This document shows, piece after piece, positions 1 to 10,109 of a stretch of DNA of 64,000 nucleotides (within the stretch, counting starts at the first letter, position 1; each line of letters starts with the position of its first letter). Origin of the DNA: Cucumis sativus (Eukaryota > Streptophyta > Magnoliopsida > Cucurbitales > Cucurbitaceae); assembly GCF_000004075.3 (NCBI RefSeq), contig NC_026658.2, positions 11,396,075 through 11,460,074 of the forward strand, written 5' to 3'. Under the pieces are notes generated by a model, which had not been told where the DNA came from, ran no database searches, and worked only from the letters and a program-made list of their open reading frames with translations. The position numbers and the translations under genes were made by a program.

Positions 1-319
1 CAAGTGATATGTGGATTGTGATCTTTTGTGTCACCCATCCATTCCTCCTGTTTTAACCATTTAAATCAATAAATAATTTTATGTTCAAACATAAGTTGGA
101 CAACCTTTGTTAAAGAACTGCTTCCCAAAACAAATAGCATTAACCACCCTTTTTTAATTCAACACATGGGAATAAAGATCGAATCTCTGAACTTGTCGAA
201 TTCCATTTTCTACACCAACTTTAGAACGAGTATATACATCAAGTAATTTCATGTTCAACTCAAAATTGGACAACCATAGTATTATTCCAAAGCAAACAAT
301 ACTAACTGTTCCATTAAAT
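1..319. repeat. AT-rich flank with an imperfect direct repeat
   Basis: No coding sequence is recognisable. About 71-145 and 241-315 look like diverged copies of each other: both have a 'tttatgttcaa/tttcatgttcaa' start, 'ttggacaacc' and 'aaacaata/aaatagca' in the same order. This is an old local duplication or the edge of a repeat that continues left of the window. Confidence 0.4.
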
Positions 320-497
320 ATTTTTTTATAGCTCTTGATTGTCTCACTTTTTTGTATTTTGAATTTACAAGCCTCGTTTTTCTTTCTTTGGTATGAAAGG
401 TGGCAACTAGGCCTTGCTAGAACGAGTGGGGTAACCTTTCTATGGTAGTACACTTAGTTTCGAAGTTCGAAGTTTTCCTCCTACAGTGGATCATCGA
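320..497 (+). repeat. Repeat R, first partial unit
   Basis: The segment runs from 'gattgtctcac' through 'ttctttctttggtatgaaa' and 'acacttagtttc' to 'gtggatcat'. The same order of words recurs at about 3905-4100, 10690-10830 and 43700-43840. The unit is broken here by a gypsy fragment and resumes at 2546 with 'gattcctcttcttttcaaag'. Its nature is unknown and no coding capacity is visible. Confidence 0.6.
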
Positions 498-559
498 TAT
501 TGATTCTTCTACTGTTAATTCGACCTCCCACTAATTCTCTTCTTCTAAGGATTCACTTT

Positions 560-1075
560 TCTCTAAGGCTCTGCACTTTACTAAAAAGCCTTGATCTTCT
601 TCCCCCAATGTTTTCATAAACTTCTTAAGACAGACCCTGACCTTGGTTAGGCTCGGATCTCCTTGGATTATCACTTATTCCCCTGATATGTAAATGTTAA
701 CATCATATTCTTCCAATCCACTCCAGTCGTTCCCAAGGAATACAATCACTGCATTCCAAGTATGGCAACTACCCCTCCCAACTTCAAGGGTAAAAACTCA
801 TTCACTACCTTCTAGTCTCCCAGCATTAACTCAACATCTTCACAAATTACCTTCCCTTTGACTATAGTGCCCGAGCCCAAAATGACTCCATAATTTGACG
901 TTTCTCTTGTACTCAGTTGCAACTCTTTCACTATTTTTTCCTGAAATGAAATTGCGTGTGACTTCACAATCAATTAGTACTATAGCCACATTCCCTTGTA
1001 TCATCTCTTTTACCTTCATTTTCCCTAGGTTGGATAATCCCACCACATAATTAATGGATAATTCCACCACCACCT
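560..1075 (-). pseudogene. Gypsy retropepsin (aspartic protease) remnant
   Basis: Minus-strand translation gives 'VVGLSNLGKMKVKE', then 'IVLIDCEVTRNFIS' where intact relatives have an IDxGAT active-site motif. Further on come 'LGMQ.LYSLG' and 'VDWKNMMLTFTYQG', the usual second half of a gypsy protease. The catalytic D survives, but the glycine is E and the alanine is V in the DCEVT motif, and stops interrupt the frame. It follows directly on the gag CCHC motif, as in a gag-pol precursor. It is a non-functional relic. Confidence 0.65.
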
Positions 1076-1189
1076 TCTCTCCTCTACGATCTCAGGGGCA
1101 TTCAACTCTTTCTGATCAATTCCTCATTCTTCAATAATTTCATACTCCTCGCCTTCTTCCTTCACAACAATCATTCACAATTCCCTTTG

Positions 1190-1262
1190 CTCTTTCATCT
1201 TGCATTTGTGGTCATGAGAATATTTCTCATTACAGCGAAAGCACAATCCCTTCTTTCTAGAT
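1190..1262 (-). pseudogene. Gag CCHC zinc knuckle remnant
   Basis: Minus-strand translation reads 'LCFRCNEKYSHDHKCK', a C-x2-C-x5-H-x3-C knuckle of the form seen in Ty3/gypsy gag. It sits between the gag domain and the protease, its expected position. The knuckle would bind retroelement RNA in the capsid particle. Confidence 0.7.
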
Positions 1263-1291
1263 TGAAATTCAGCATCAAATAAGCGCTTCGC

Positions 1292-1927
1292 CTATCCCTC
1301 TTTCCGTACTTCCTCTTTTATTGTTCCTCGTAGAGTAATAGTTCTCATCGGCCAATTCATTCCTCCTTTACTTTCTTCTGTATTCGCAATGGTATTAGCC
1401 TTGGTGCTATTATGGGAGTTTATCACCTTTTCTCCAGAATATCCAGAAAGATTTGCTTCCTGACGTATATCTTCCTTGTTCTCTACCTTTTGCGCGATTC
1501 GTATCGTTTGTGCTAATCCCTTCGACTCACATAAATCCATCTCCGCCTAGATCCACAGTTTCAATCACGACATAAATGTCTCTTTTACCACCTTCTCTAA
1601 TAAGTCCGACAAAGGAGCTACCCACTTATCGAATAAATTTTGATATTCCTCTATCGTTTTCTTTTGTTGAATTTGCAAGAACCTTACATACAACGATTCC
1701 TCCCTCACGGATCGAAATCGCACAAATAATCTTTCCTTCATATTCACCCAATCTACAAAGTTCTCTCGTTCTTCTTGAGAACGGTAAAAGTTCAATGCTA
1801 GTCCCTCAAAACTAATAGTGGATACAGTCATTTTCTCAAATTCAGTAAGTTTATGAATGTGCAAATACCTCTCTACGCGAAACAGCCAAGAATCGGGATC
1901 ATCTCCATTGAATATCGACATCTCCAC
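1292..1927 (-). pseudogene. Gypsy gag domain (Retrotrans_gag type)
   Basis: The frame at 1565-1927 reads 'MEMSIFNGDDPDSWLFRVER' and continues with 'HKLTEFEKMTVSTISFEG', 'NFVDWVNMKERLFVRF' and 'TIEEYQNLFDKWVAPL'. This is the capsid-like core of plant gypsy gag: a PxFxGxDPxxWL start, a central W, and a YxxxF near the end. The frame at 1292-1540 continues it after a stop. The product would package element RNA. It is broken by at least one stop or frameshift, and the PBS and LTR lie just upstream on the same strand. Confidence 0.75.
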
Positions 1928-2245
1928 CTTCTTAAACTTATTGTAGTAACTATTACTTTCATCATATATTTTCTTTCCTTCCTTCCTTGTTTCGTTCTCC
2001 CATCTTGGTCACCCTTCGCCTACGTCCACATTCTTCGTCGATGAATTGTGCATTGTTGTCGATTCCATAATTCGTAACATCATCTAAATTCTACCTCTCC
2101 ATATTTTTGGATATTTTGGCCAACGTCTTTTCGATCACCAGTATCTTACTAATCTCTTTCTTAATGTCCTGTATTTCCTGGTCAAACGTCTCCATCTCTT
2201 CGATCCGAGTCTGAACCATTTGCATTCTTCTTGCCCGAGATCAAT

Positions 2246-2258
2246 GCTCTGATACCAA
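2246..2258 (-). promoter_or_regulatory. Primer-binding site (tRNA-iMet type)
   Basis: On the minus strand this reads 'ttggtatcagagc', complementary to the 3' end of plant initiator tRNA-Met. It lies two bases inside the LTR that ends at 2261, which fixes the element's orientation as minus. Confidence 0.8.
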
Positions 2259-2260
2259 TT

Positions 2261-2545
2261 TGATGGAAACCACTCTTGGAATGAAATTGCTACTATATTA
2301 TTAATGATAGAATAGGAATGAAATCCTAATTACATTATGAAATCCCTCCTGTTATCCTCTCTCTCAAGGAAGAATAGAAATTCACTTTCTCAAACAAAAC
2401 CTAACTTTCCCGCCCACGATTACTTTTTATTTATACTAACAATAAGGTAACTAACCCTCACATGCTATTCATGTGCACGTGATATTTTTTTTTTAATTTC
2501 TTTGTCCCTCTTCCACTGTACAAATGTAATATAGGGGGTCTATCA
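2261..2545 (-). repeat. 5' LTR of the gypsy fragment
   Basis: On the minus strand the segment starts 'tgatagacccc' and ends 'ggtttccatca', so it has TG...CA ends, and is followed at once by the PBS. It is about 285 bp. On the far side, repeat R resumes. The partner LTR is not in the window. Confidence 0.75.
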
Positions 2546-2598
2546 GATTCCTCTTCTTTTCAAAGCCTCCAACCAAACTCAATGCTAAGTTTGACCAT
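2546..2598 (+). repeat. Repeat R, continuation between two insertions
   Basis: 'gattcctcttcttttcaaag' and 'actcaatgctaagtttgac' match the middle of R at 4106-4155 and 10470-10415. R continues from 497 after the gypsy fragment and is broken again by the TRIM/copia composite. Confidence 0.55.
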
Positions 2599-2800
2599 AT
2601 TAAACCACCAATTCATCCAAAAGCTTAAGCTCGTGGTTGAAGGCGAATTTAATTATATATCACCAACACTCCCCCTCACTTGTGGGCTTGAAATATCTGA
2701 AAGGCCCAACAAGTGGAAATTGATTTTAATTGGGGAGGAAACGACAATGCAGGGGCTTGAACACAGGACCTCCCTAGACCACCTGCTCTGATACCATTTT
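2599..2800 (-). mobile_element. TRIM-like miniature LTR element, minus copy
   Basis: Read on the minus strand: PBS 'tggtatcagagc' (2785-2796), about 100 bp of internal sequence, a purine tract 'agtgagggggag' (2669-2680), then a 70-bp LTR starting 'tgttggtgatat' and ending 'ggtggtttaata' (2599-2668). There is no coding capacity. The internal part carries 'gttcaagcc', an exact fit to a pol III box B. The upstream LTR copy is absent here. The same element recurs at 3479, 18365 and 25618. Confidence 0.7.
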
Positions 2801-2809
2801 GAGATGGAG

Positions 2810-3290
2810 TGTCAGCACAGGAAGATTGATGAATAATGCCATTTTCACACAAGTAAGAGCCAAGACAATGAGAAAAATATTCACCCGCATTATCAGTACG
2901 CAAAGTTTTGATAGAGACATTAAATTGGTTTTTTATTTCAGTATGAAAGGCACAAAAATGAGATAATAACTCAGAACGATTTTTCATTAAATATAACCAA
3001 GTTAGACGAGAATGATCGTCAACAAAAGTAACAAAATAACGAAAGCCTGTTTGAGATACAACTGGACACGGACCCCAAATATCAGAATGAACTAACTCAA
3101 ATGGAGCAATTGCTCGTTTATCGACTCGAGGACTCGAACTAAGACGATGAAATTTCGCAAATTGACACGAATCACAATTTAAAGAGGACAAAGACCTAAA
3201 TTCTGGATAAAGTTTCTTCAACACGAACAAAGATGGATGACCTAAACGACAATGGACTTCAAAAGGAGAGGGAACGACAGGACACATCCA
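2810..3290 (-). pseudogene. Ty1/copia GAG-pre-integrase and integrase core fragment
   Basis: Minus-strand protein: GAG-pre-integrase motif 'HCRLGHPSL' followed by 'CDSCQFAKFHR', then the integrase core with 'FELVHSDIWGPCP' (first catalytic D), 'FRYFVTFVDDHSRLTWLYL', 'LRTDNAGEYF' (second catalytic D) and 'HQSSCADTPSQNG'. The catalytic E, RT and RNase H are missing because the sequence runs into the TRIM copy at 2800. The frame is open over about 160 residues, so the fragment is not very old. It is head to head with a copia protease at 3291. Confidence 0.85.
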
Positions 3291-3478
3291 CTGTTGCCCC
3301 AGGTAATATAAAGTGTCTTCTTACATCATCTACCAAATGGGTCATAGACTCTGGTGCCACAGCTCATATGACAGGTAATTCTCACCTATTTTCTAGACCG
3401 TTGTCCCCTGCCCCTTTCCCATCTGTTACATTGGCCGATGGCTCCACATCTTCTGTTCTTGGCTCTGGCACTATTCTG
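3291..3478 (+). pseudogene. Ty1/copia protease fragment
   Basis: Plus-strand translation gives 'KWVIDSGATAHMTGN', with the DSGA active-site motif of copia proteases, then 'VTLADGS' and 'VLGSGTI'. The frame then runs directly into TRIM sequence at 3479. In an intact copia the protease precedes GAG-pre-integrase on the same strand. Here the integrase part (2810-3290) is on the opposite strand, so a breakpoint lies near 3290. Confidence 0.8.
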
Positions 3479-3691
3479 CCTTCAACCACCAGCTTAAGCT
3501 TTTGGATGAATTGGTGGTTTAATATGGTATCAGAGCAGGTGGTCCAGGGAGGTCCTGTGTTCAAGCCCCTGCATTGTCGTTTCCTCCCCAATTAAAATCA
3601 ATTTTCACTTGTTGGGCATTTCAGATATTTCAAGCCCACAAGTGAGGGGGAGTGTTGATGATATATAATTAAATTTGCCTTCAACCACCAG
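3479..3691 (+). mobile_element. TRIM-like element, plus copy
   Basis: Partial 5' LTR (3479-3524, ending 'ggtggtttaata'), PBS 'tggtatcagagc' (3525-3536), internal region with box-B-like 'gttcaagcc' (3559-3567), purine tract 'agtgagggggag' (3641-3652), then the start of the 3' LTR (3653-3691), cut at 'ccaccag'. It is an inverted counterpart of the copy at 2599-2800. Confidence 0.75.
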
Positions 3692-4246
3692 AGAGTGAAG
3701 ACCCTCATTTTCCCCCTTCCGTGGTTTGGAGAGGATTCCTTCTCTTTTTAAAGCCCTCAATCAAACTTGATGCTATGTTTAGAACGCTAAGAATAGGTGG
3801 TCTTGTTTTGGTTAGGCCAAAAGTGAAAATTTCCCCCAAAAGCACTAATAGTTAGGGAACTCAACACATTCTACTTGACTTAATCGACTTGACTCTCTAA
3901 TTTTTTTATAGTTGTTGATTGTCTCACATTTTTATGGTTTGCATTTACAAGCCTCTTTTTTCTTTCTTTGGTATGAAATATGGTAATAGGCCTTGCTAGA
4001 ACTGGTGGGGTAATCTCTTTATGGTTCTACACTTAGTTTCAAAGTTTGATTACTCCCTTCGAAGTGACAACAAGCCTCGTTTTCCCCTATTGTGGATCAT
4101 AGAGGATTCCTCCTCTTTTCAATGCCCTCAATCAAACTCAATGCTAAGTTTAACTGCTCCCTTCGAAGTGACAACAAGCCTCGTTTTCCCCTATTGTGGA
4201 TTAGAGAGGATTCCTCCTCTTTTCAAAGCCCTCAATCAAACTCAAT
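3692..4246 (+). repeat. Repeat R, remainder of unit 1 plus one and a half further units
   Basis: The sequence resumes R ('cattttcccccttccgtgg') and shows its end ('gggaactcaaca', 'cgacttgactct'). A new unit then starts at about 3905 ('gattgtctcac'). Within it, the segment 'actcccttcgaagtgacaac' to 'caaactcaatgctaagttt' is present twice in tandem (about 4050-4150 and 4153-4246). R is therefore tandemly arranged with internal duplications. The last twelve bases, 'atcaaactcaat' (4235-4246), are the left TSD of the LINE that follows. Confidence 0.65.
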
Positions 4247-4766
4247 TAGAGTAAAAAGGAAAAATTTTCATCTCGGGTGCGTGTACCTCACACGCGTCTC
4301 TCTAGGATTTCCAAGTTCTCTCACTCAGCTGGTGAAGGAGGCGAACGACTGGTGAGTGTTGCGGTCAGCAAGGGATCAAATTCGAAGGTAATTCGTTCGG
4401 TTTTGGCAGATTGAATGTGAAAACTAATGTCATTTGGTATCCATTTTGAAATTTATTACAATTGATCAATTGAACCATTACGAATGATATTCTTTTTGAT
4501 TCGGGAGAATTAACGTCTGTCAGAAATTGTTTAAATCGGTTTCCAAGCTAAATTGATTTGAACTATTTTGAAAGTATTGCGTGTGTACGAATCAATTTAT
4601 TGGCTATCAGTTCTGCGTTTGAAGACCGTGATTTAATTCACTCGCTGGAGAGATCTCGCATGAATCTCCTCGATTGAATTTCAATTCTTTTTGAGTTCAT
4701 TCGTGTTCCTAGATTGGGCCGAAAAGATCATCACGAGTGTTGGTTTGATGTCCTAAGCATGAAACG

Positions 4767-6469
4767 ATGAAGAAATTATCCAGTGACGTTGAGGAGGTGA
4801 AGAAACGCGTGATGTCAAGCCTTCAACGTGTACATGATATGGCGGCGAACGACCGAAGGGCGGCGACTGTAAAGGCTGACCTAATTTCTGCGAGGAAGAA
4901 ACGGTCGGACATGAGTGGACCGAACCAATTTACGTGAACTGTGATACATATAAAAACCGAAATACAGGAAATGGACCGAGCGGAAATGGTCCCATGAAGA
5001 TTGTTGGCCCATAGGCGTGTGGGGCCGATTGTTTTGAATGAAAACTTGATGAAGTCCAATGAGCCGGTAAAGGGGCTGAAGCCGAATGGTGTGGACACAT
5101 TTATGAATGGAATTCGTCATGGATCTCTGGTTGATGGGCCATCGTTGAATGATGGGCCGTCCATCTCACATGAAACTGGGATCTCACAGAAGGAGTGCTT
5201 ACCTGTTGGTGCTTGAAGTGTTCAGCATGTTGGTAAAATTGCAGCGGCCAAAGGATATGGACCTGGGTTGGATGCTATTGCAAATGCCCCAAAGATTGGG
5301 CCGGTTGATGGGCATTTGAATGATGGGCCAACCATTAGAGAACCGTTTGGTACTAATTCAAATGGTGGGCCGCCTGTTCCGATTCGTGGGCATGAGGTGC
5401 ATAAATCTAATAATTCTGGAGGTGCAGGCAAAAATTCATGGGCTTCCTTATTTGGCTCAACAAGAGGTTTCTCTATGACCTATACACCTCTAACTACCGT
5501 GGGAGAGAAAATTGTGGTGACCCGTTTGAAGAAGTTATTAGTCAAGGAGTTAGAGTGCGGGAGAACTCCCTCGTCAGCCAATTACTTGATGCAAAATTGT
5601 CGTATCTAGTCATCTATCGTCTTATAGAGAAGATTTGGGGTAGAATTGAAATGCCAACAATTACTCTGATGGAGAATGGGCTCATCTACTTTCAATTCAA
5701 ACATCTAAAGTTGATAGAGTGGATCTTATCCGTGGCCCATGGCACTTGGAGGCAAACCTATGCTCCTCCGCAAATGGACTCCAGGTATAGTTCCTGAATC
5801 CTTTGTCTTTGATTCAGTTCTTGTTTGGATAAAGTTAGGGAGGATTCGTTGGAGCTATGGACGGATGCTAGTTTGGCTGTGGTAGCGAGTGCAATAGGAA
5901 AACCTCTTTCAGTTGATCTTGCTACTAAAGAGAGGCGTCATCTTTCTTATGCCCGTATATGTGTGGAATTGAATGTGGACAGTATTATGCCTGCCGAAGT
6001 AACAGTCAACCTTAGAGGAGAGGAATTTATTGTAACTGTCACTTATGAGTGGAAACTGAAAAAATGTAACTTGTGTCGATCTTTTGGACACTCGCAGAAC
6101 ACTGCCCTAAGAAAAGAGGCAATGAAGATAGTAAAAAGGAAGCTGCAAGTAAAGAGGTTCCTGTTAAAGAGGTTGTTCCTACTAAAGAGGTGGTTCCAGA
6201 TTGTGGGGAGTATGGAGATGTTGTGTTGGAATCCTTCCAACACATGGAAGAAGGAGAAATTATTACCATAAACTGCCTGAAAAGGTGGAGGTAAATCGGG
6301 AGGAATTTACCCCAGTGGACAGGAAAAATAGGGGAATGATCTTATTCGGGACAGAGGGAAAAGGGTGGAAGTGAGTATCACTGACTCCTTTAACAACCTC
6401 ATGGAGGTGGATAAAGGAGATAAATGGCCTTTATCTATAGTGGATGGCTCCCTCCTCCCTTACGAGTAG
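4767..6469 (+). pseudogene. LINE ORF1 (DUF4283 and zf-CCHC_4), frameshifted
   Basis: The ATG at 4767 opens 'MKKLSSDVEEVKKRVMSSL', a short helical start that hits a stop at about 4939. Downstream is a low-complexity region with repeated 'NDGPS/NDGPT/NGGPP' blocks (5100-5400). Then comes DUF4283: 'NSLVSQLLDAKLSYLV', 'IWGRIEMPTITLMENGLIY', and, in another frame, 'GRIRWSYGRMLVWL'-type sequence equal to 'LELWTDASLAVVASAIGKPL'. The CCHC-type knuckle begins 'YEWKLKKCNLCRSFGHS' at about 6045-6100; its last cysteine is lost to a frameshift. The tail 'GDKWPLSIVDG' ends near 6469. L1 ORF1 proteins bind element RNA. Confidence 0.8.
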
Positions 6470-6542
6470 ATGACTCTTCTATGGTCCTTTTGAGTACTAC
6501 AGGTGATGTCATTCCTATGGGAGAGGCAGCTCCATACGACTC

Positions 6543-9500
6543 ATGGTTAGTTGGTGTACGTGGAACGTGCGGGGCCTTAATAGCCCTGTAAAGTGTAGAG
6601 CGGTGAAGGACTTCTTAGCCGTGTCTACGGTGGGTTTCTGTTGCATCTTGGAGACTAGAGTTCGAGAGGAGAACTTTGTCTTGATATCTAGAAGATTTGG
6701 TGATACGTGGGGGTTCATTAGTAACTACAGCAATAGTGGAGTAGGTCGGATGTGGATTATGTGGAAACGTAACAGATTCGTGTTCACGACTAACGAGGTT
6801 GTCAACCAGTTTATTTCTAGTGTAATAACAGATTTGATCTCTGGGGAGAAGGTAGAGGTTCATTGTGTGTATGCTCTAATAGTAATATCAAGAGACGTGT
6901 TTTATGGAGGCGAATGGCTGAGATTCTGCTGGTTGGAGAGGACCGGGTATGGTCTTGGGTGATTTTAACACCATCAGACTCCACTCTGAAGCCTTCAGGG
7001 GTGCTTCGAACGTGGGGATATGGAGGACTTTGACATGGCTATTCGAGAGGCGGACCTTGTTGAACCCGCGGTCCAGGGGAACTGGTTTACTTGGACTAGT
7101 AAGATAATGGGTCGGGTTTGATGAATAGACTTGATCGTATCCTAGTGAATGATGAGGGGCTTAGTACATGGTCTAACATGAGGGTTAACGTCCTCCCGTG
7201 GGGTATTTCTAATCATTCTCCCATACTTGTCCAGTAATCAGCGAAGCCAACAAGTGGTCTCTTTTTGTTTCTTTAACCATTGGGTTGAAGAAGCGTCCTT
7301 TATGGATGTTGTGTCCTCTACTTGGACCAAAGATACTAGAGTTTCTCCAACTGTGAATATTGTGAGGAACTAAAGAAATCTCAAGTCGATTCTTCGCAGA
7401 CATTTTGGTAGGCATATCCGGACCATCAGTGAGGATGTTCGTCTTGCCAATGATAACCATGGACCGAGCTCAAAGAGAGATGGAGACGAACTCTTTGTCG
7501 TAGGAGGCGAGTAATCACGCGAGCTTAGCCACGGTAAACTTTTGGACAGCCGTTAGAATGGAGGAAGCCACTATGCGCCAGAAGTTGCAAATCAGATGGT
7601 TGAAGCTAGATGACCAGAATACTGCCTTTTTTCATCGATCTGTTCGATCAAGGCAGAGCAGCAATGCTTTGAGATCAGTTATTGACCCAGATGGAAATCG
7701 GTTGACTAACCATGATCAGGTGACTCAGGTGGTAGTGAATTATTTCAAAGATAGTCTGGTTCTCAGAATATTAGCTACAAAAAGCTCTCTACTAGTATTG
7801 AGGAGATTGTTCAGTTTAGATGGACTGAGGAGTGTTGCCAGACCCTCCAGTCGCCTATTGGCAGGGGGAAGTGAGACGTGTTCTGTTCTCCATGGATGGT
7901 GGAAAGGCTCCAGGCCCTGATGGGTATTCAGTTAGCTTCTTCAAAGGAGCTTGGACGGTGGTTGGAGAGGGTTTCTATGATGTCGTCTTACACTTCTTTG
8001 AGACCAATTACTTCCCTCAAGGGGTGAATACGATTGCTATTACACTTATTCCTAAAAGGAATGGTGCTGATCGATGATGGAGGATTTCAGCCCTATATCT
8101 TATTGCAGCGTTATTTATAAGTGCATTTCAAAATATTAGTGGCAGATAGGCTTCGTGTGTGGCTTCCTTCTTTTGTTAGTGGAAATCAGCCAGCTTTCAT
8201 CCCTGGGAGGAGTATTATTGACAATATTCTTCTTTGTCAGGAGCTTGTAGGGGCATAATTTGCACAGAGGTAAACCTCGGTGCACTATGAAGGTTGACCT
8301 CCAAAAAGCTTATGATTCTGTTAATTGGGATTTCCTCTTTGGCCTGCTGATTGCCATAGGTACGCCTTTAAGATTTATGAGTTGGGTTCGAGCGTGTGTG
8401 ACCTCTCGATGTTCTCCATTTATGATTAATGGATCGTTGGAAGGTTTTTTCCATGGGAGGAAAGGACTTAGACAAGGTGACCCTTTATCCCCATTCTTAT
8501 TTGTGATGGTCATGGAGGTGCTTTCTCGCATGTTGAACAGCCCACCTCAGAATTTTCAATTCCCAGTTTTGTGAGAAGGTCAGATTAACTCATCTTACTT
8601 TTGTAGATGACCTAATGATCTTTTGTACTGCTGATAATCATTCTATGAGTTTCATAAAAGAGACTATTAAGAGGTTTTGTGAGCTTTCGGGATTGTTTGC
8701 TAATCTTCCTAAAGCTCAATTTTTCTTATGGGGGTTAATAGTTCGAAAGATTCTCGGCTTGGCTGCTAACATGGGTTTTTCCATTGGTCATCTCCCTATT
8801 GTTATCTGGGCTTCTCTCCTTCTGGAAGATTGCGGAGCTCTGATTGTGATCCCCTTATTCAGCGTATTACCATTCGTATTCGTCTTGGTCTGCTAAAGTG
8901 TTATCTTTTGCAGGAAGACTTCAGCTTGTTCGCTCAGTCTTAGGAGCCTTCAGGTTTATTGGGCTAGTGTGTTCATGCTTCTATGAAAATCACAAAGACG
9001 TTGATAATCTTGAGGGCTTATCTGTGGAGAGGTAAGGAGGAGGGAAGAAGTGGTGCTAAAGTTGCCTGGGATGAGGTTTGTCTTCCTTTTGATGAAGGAG
9101 GTCTTGATATTCGCGATGGATCTTCTTGGAATATAGCAAGCACGTTGAAGATATTATGGTTGCTACTTGTTAAATCTGGTAGTTTGTGGGTTTCTTGGGT
9201 GGAATCTTATATCCTTAAAGGGAGATCGCTGTGGGAGATCGATGCTGGGGTGGGTCGATCTTGGTGCTTTAGGGAAATCTTGCGTAAGCGGGATATCCTT
9301 AAAGCTCATGTTTGATGGAGGTGGGCAATGGAAGGAAGTGTAGAGTGTGGTTGGTTCCATGGATTCAGGGTGGGCCGATTATCCAGCAGTTTGGGGAGGG
9401 TGATCTATGATGCGGGTAGTCGGTGGGATGTGAGGCTGGTGGATTTCATGGGTCGGGATGGTGATTGGAGGTGGCCGCTTGTTTCTTTGGATTTGATGGA

Positions 9501-10109
9501 CATTTGGGATAGGGTTCAGGGAGTGAGGCCGAGTCCGAGTGTTGAGGATAGGTGGGTCTGGGTGCCGGGGAGTCGTGATAGTTTTTCGATCACTAGTGCG
9601 TGGGAGACTATTCGTCCTCATAGTAGTAGGGTTGGATGGTCGGGTTTACTATGGGGTGGGGGAAATATTCCTAAGCACTCCTTCTGTGCTTGGTTGGCCA
9701 TCAGGGATAGGTTGAGTACTAGAGATAGGTTAAGTCGGTGGGATAGGTCGATTCCTTTATCGTGTTTGCTTTGTGGAGGGAACTATGAGTCTCGTGATCA
9801 TTTGTTTTTTTCTTGTCATTTTGGGTGGGAGATTTGGTCGAGGATCCTTTTGCTTATGTCATCTTCTCATAGAATCGGTTATTGGGGGTTGAGTTATCTT
9901 GGATTTATAATCAGGGTATTGGGAAGAGTGTGAGGAGAAAACTGTGGCGCCTTCTCTGGTGTGCTACAATTTATTTCATTTGGCAGGAGCGAAATCATCG
10001 TCTTCATGGAGGTGCTGTTCGGGAGCCTATGGTTGTATTCCAGCTCATTCGGTCGTGTATTAAAGCGTGTGCTGCTTCTTGGTCGGATGGTGTTCATGGT
10101 CTTATTTAA
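6543..10109 (+). pseudogene. LINE ORF2: endonuclease, reverse transcriptase, zf-RVT; frameshifted
   Basis: The start 'MVSWCTWNVRGLNSP' is the N-terminal strand of the AP-like endonuclease with its metal-binding N. 'VLGDFNTIR' (about 6955) and 'GNWFTWTS' (about 7075) follow. The reverse transcriptase shows 'FHRSVRSRQSSN' (7640), 'DGGKAPGPDGYSVSFFKG' (7890), 'MKVDLQKAYDSVNWDFL' (8287), 'GRKGLRQGDPLSPFLF' (8455) and the catalytic 'FVDD' at about 8600. The C-terminal zinc-binding RVT domain reads 'HSFCAWLAIRDRL' and 'CLLCGGNYESRDHLFFSC' (9675-9820). The frame is broken at least at about 6960, 7120, 7790, 8080, 8575 and 8900. The stop is at 10109. This is a former nicking and copying enzyme, now inactive. 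Confidence 0.85.

Larger units (their letters stand above)
498..2545 (-). mobile_element. Ty3/gypsy retrotransposon fragment (LTR-gag-protease), 3' part missing
   Basis: On the minus strand the order is LTR (2261-2545), primer-binding site, gag, CCHC knuckle and aspartic protease, after which the element stops and repeat R appears. Reverse transcriptase, integrase and the second LTR are missing. The reading frames carry stops and frameshifts, so this is a dead 5' half. It lies inside repeat R: R sequence ends near 497 and resumes at 2546. I found no clean TSD, so a deletion at the left end is likely. Confidence 0.75.

Noticed and set aside
3525..3570. tRNA gene suggested by box A- and box B-like words
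   Set aside because: There is no cloverleaf and no acceptor stem; the box A part is the PBS of a TRIM-like element.
3382..3591. Minus-strand frame of 69 codons
   Set aside because: It is the antisense of the copia protease and TRIM sequence.
9379..9621. Pro/Thr/Arg-rich minus-strand frame
   Set aside because: It is the antisense shadow of LINE ORF2, whose plus-strand frame has recognisable zf-RVT residues next to it.
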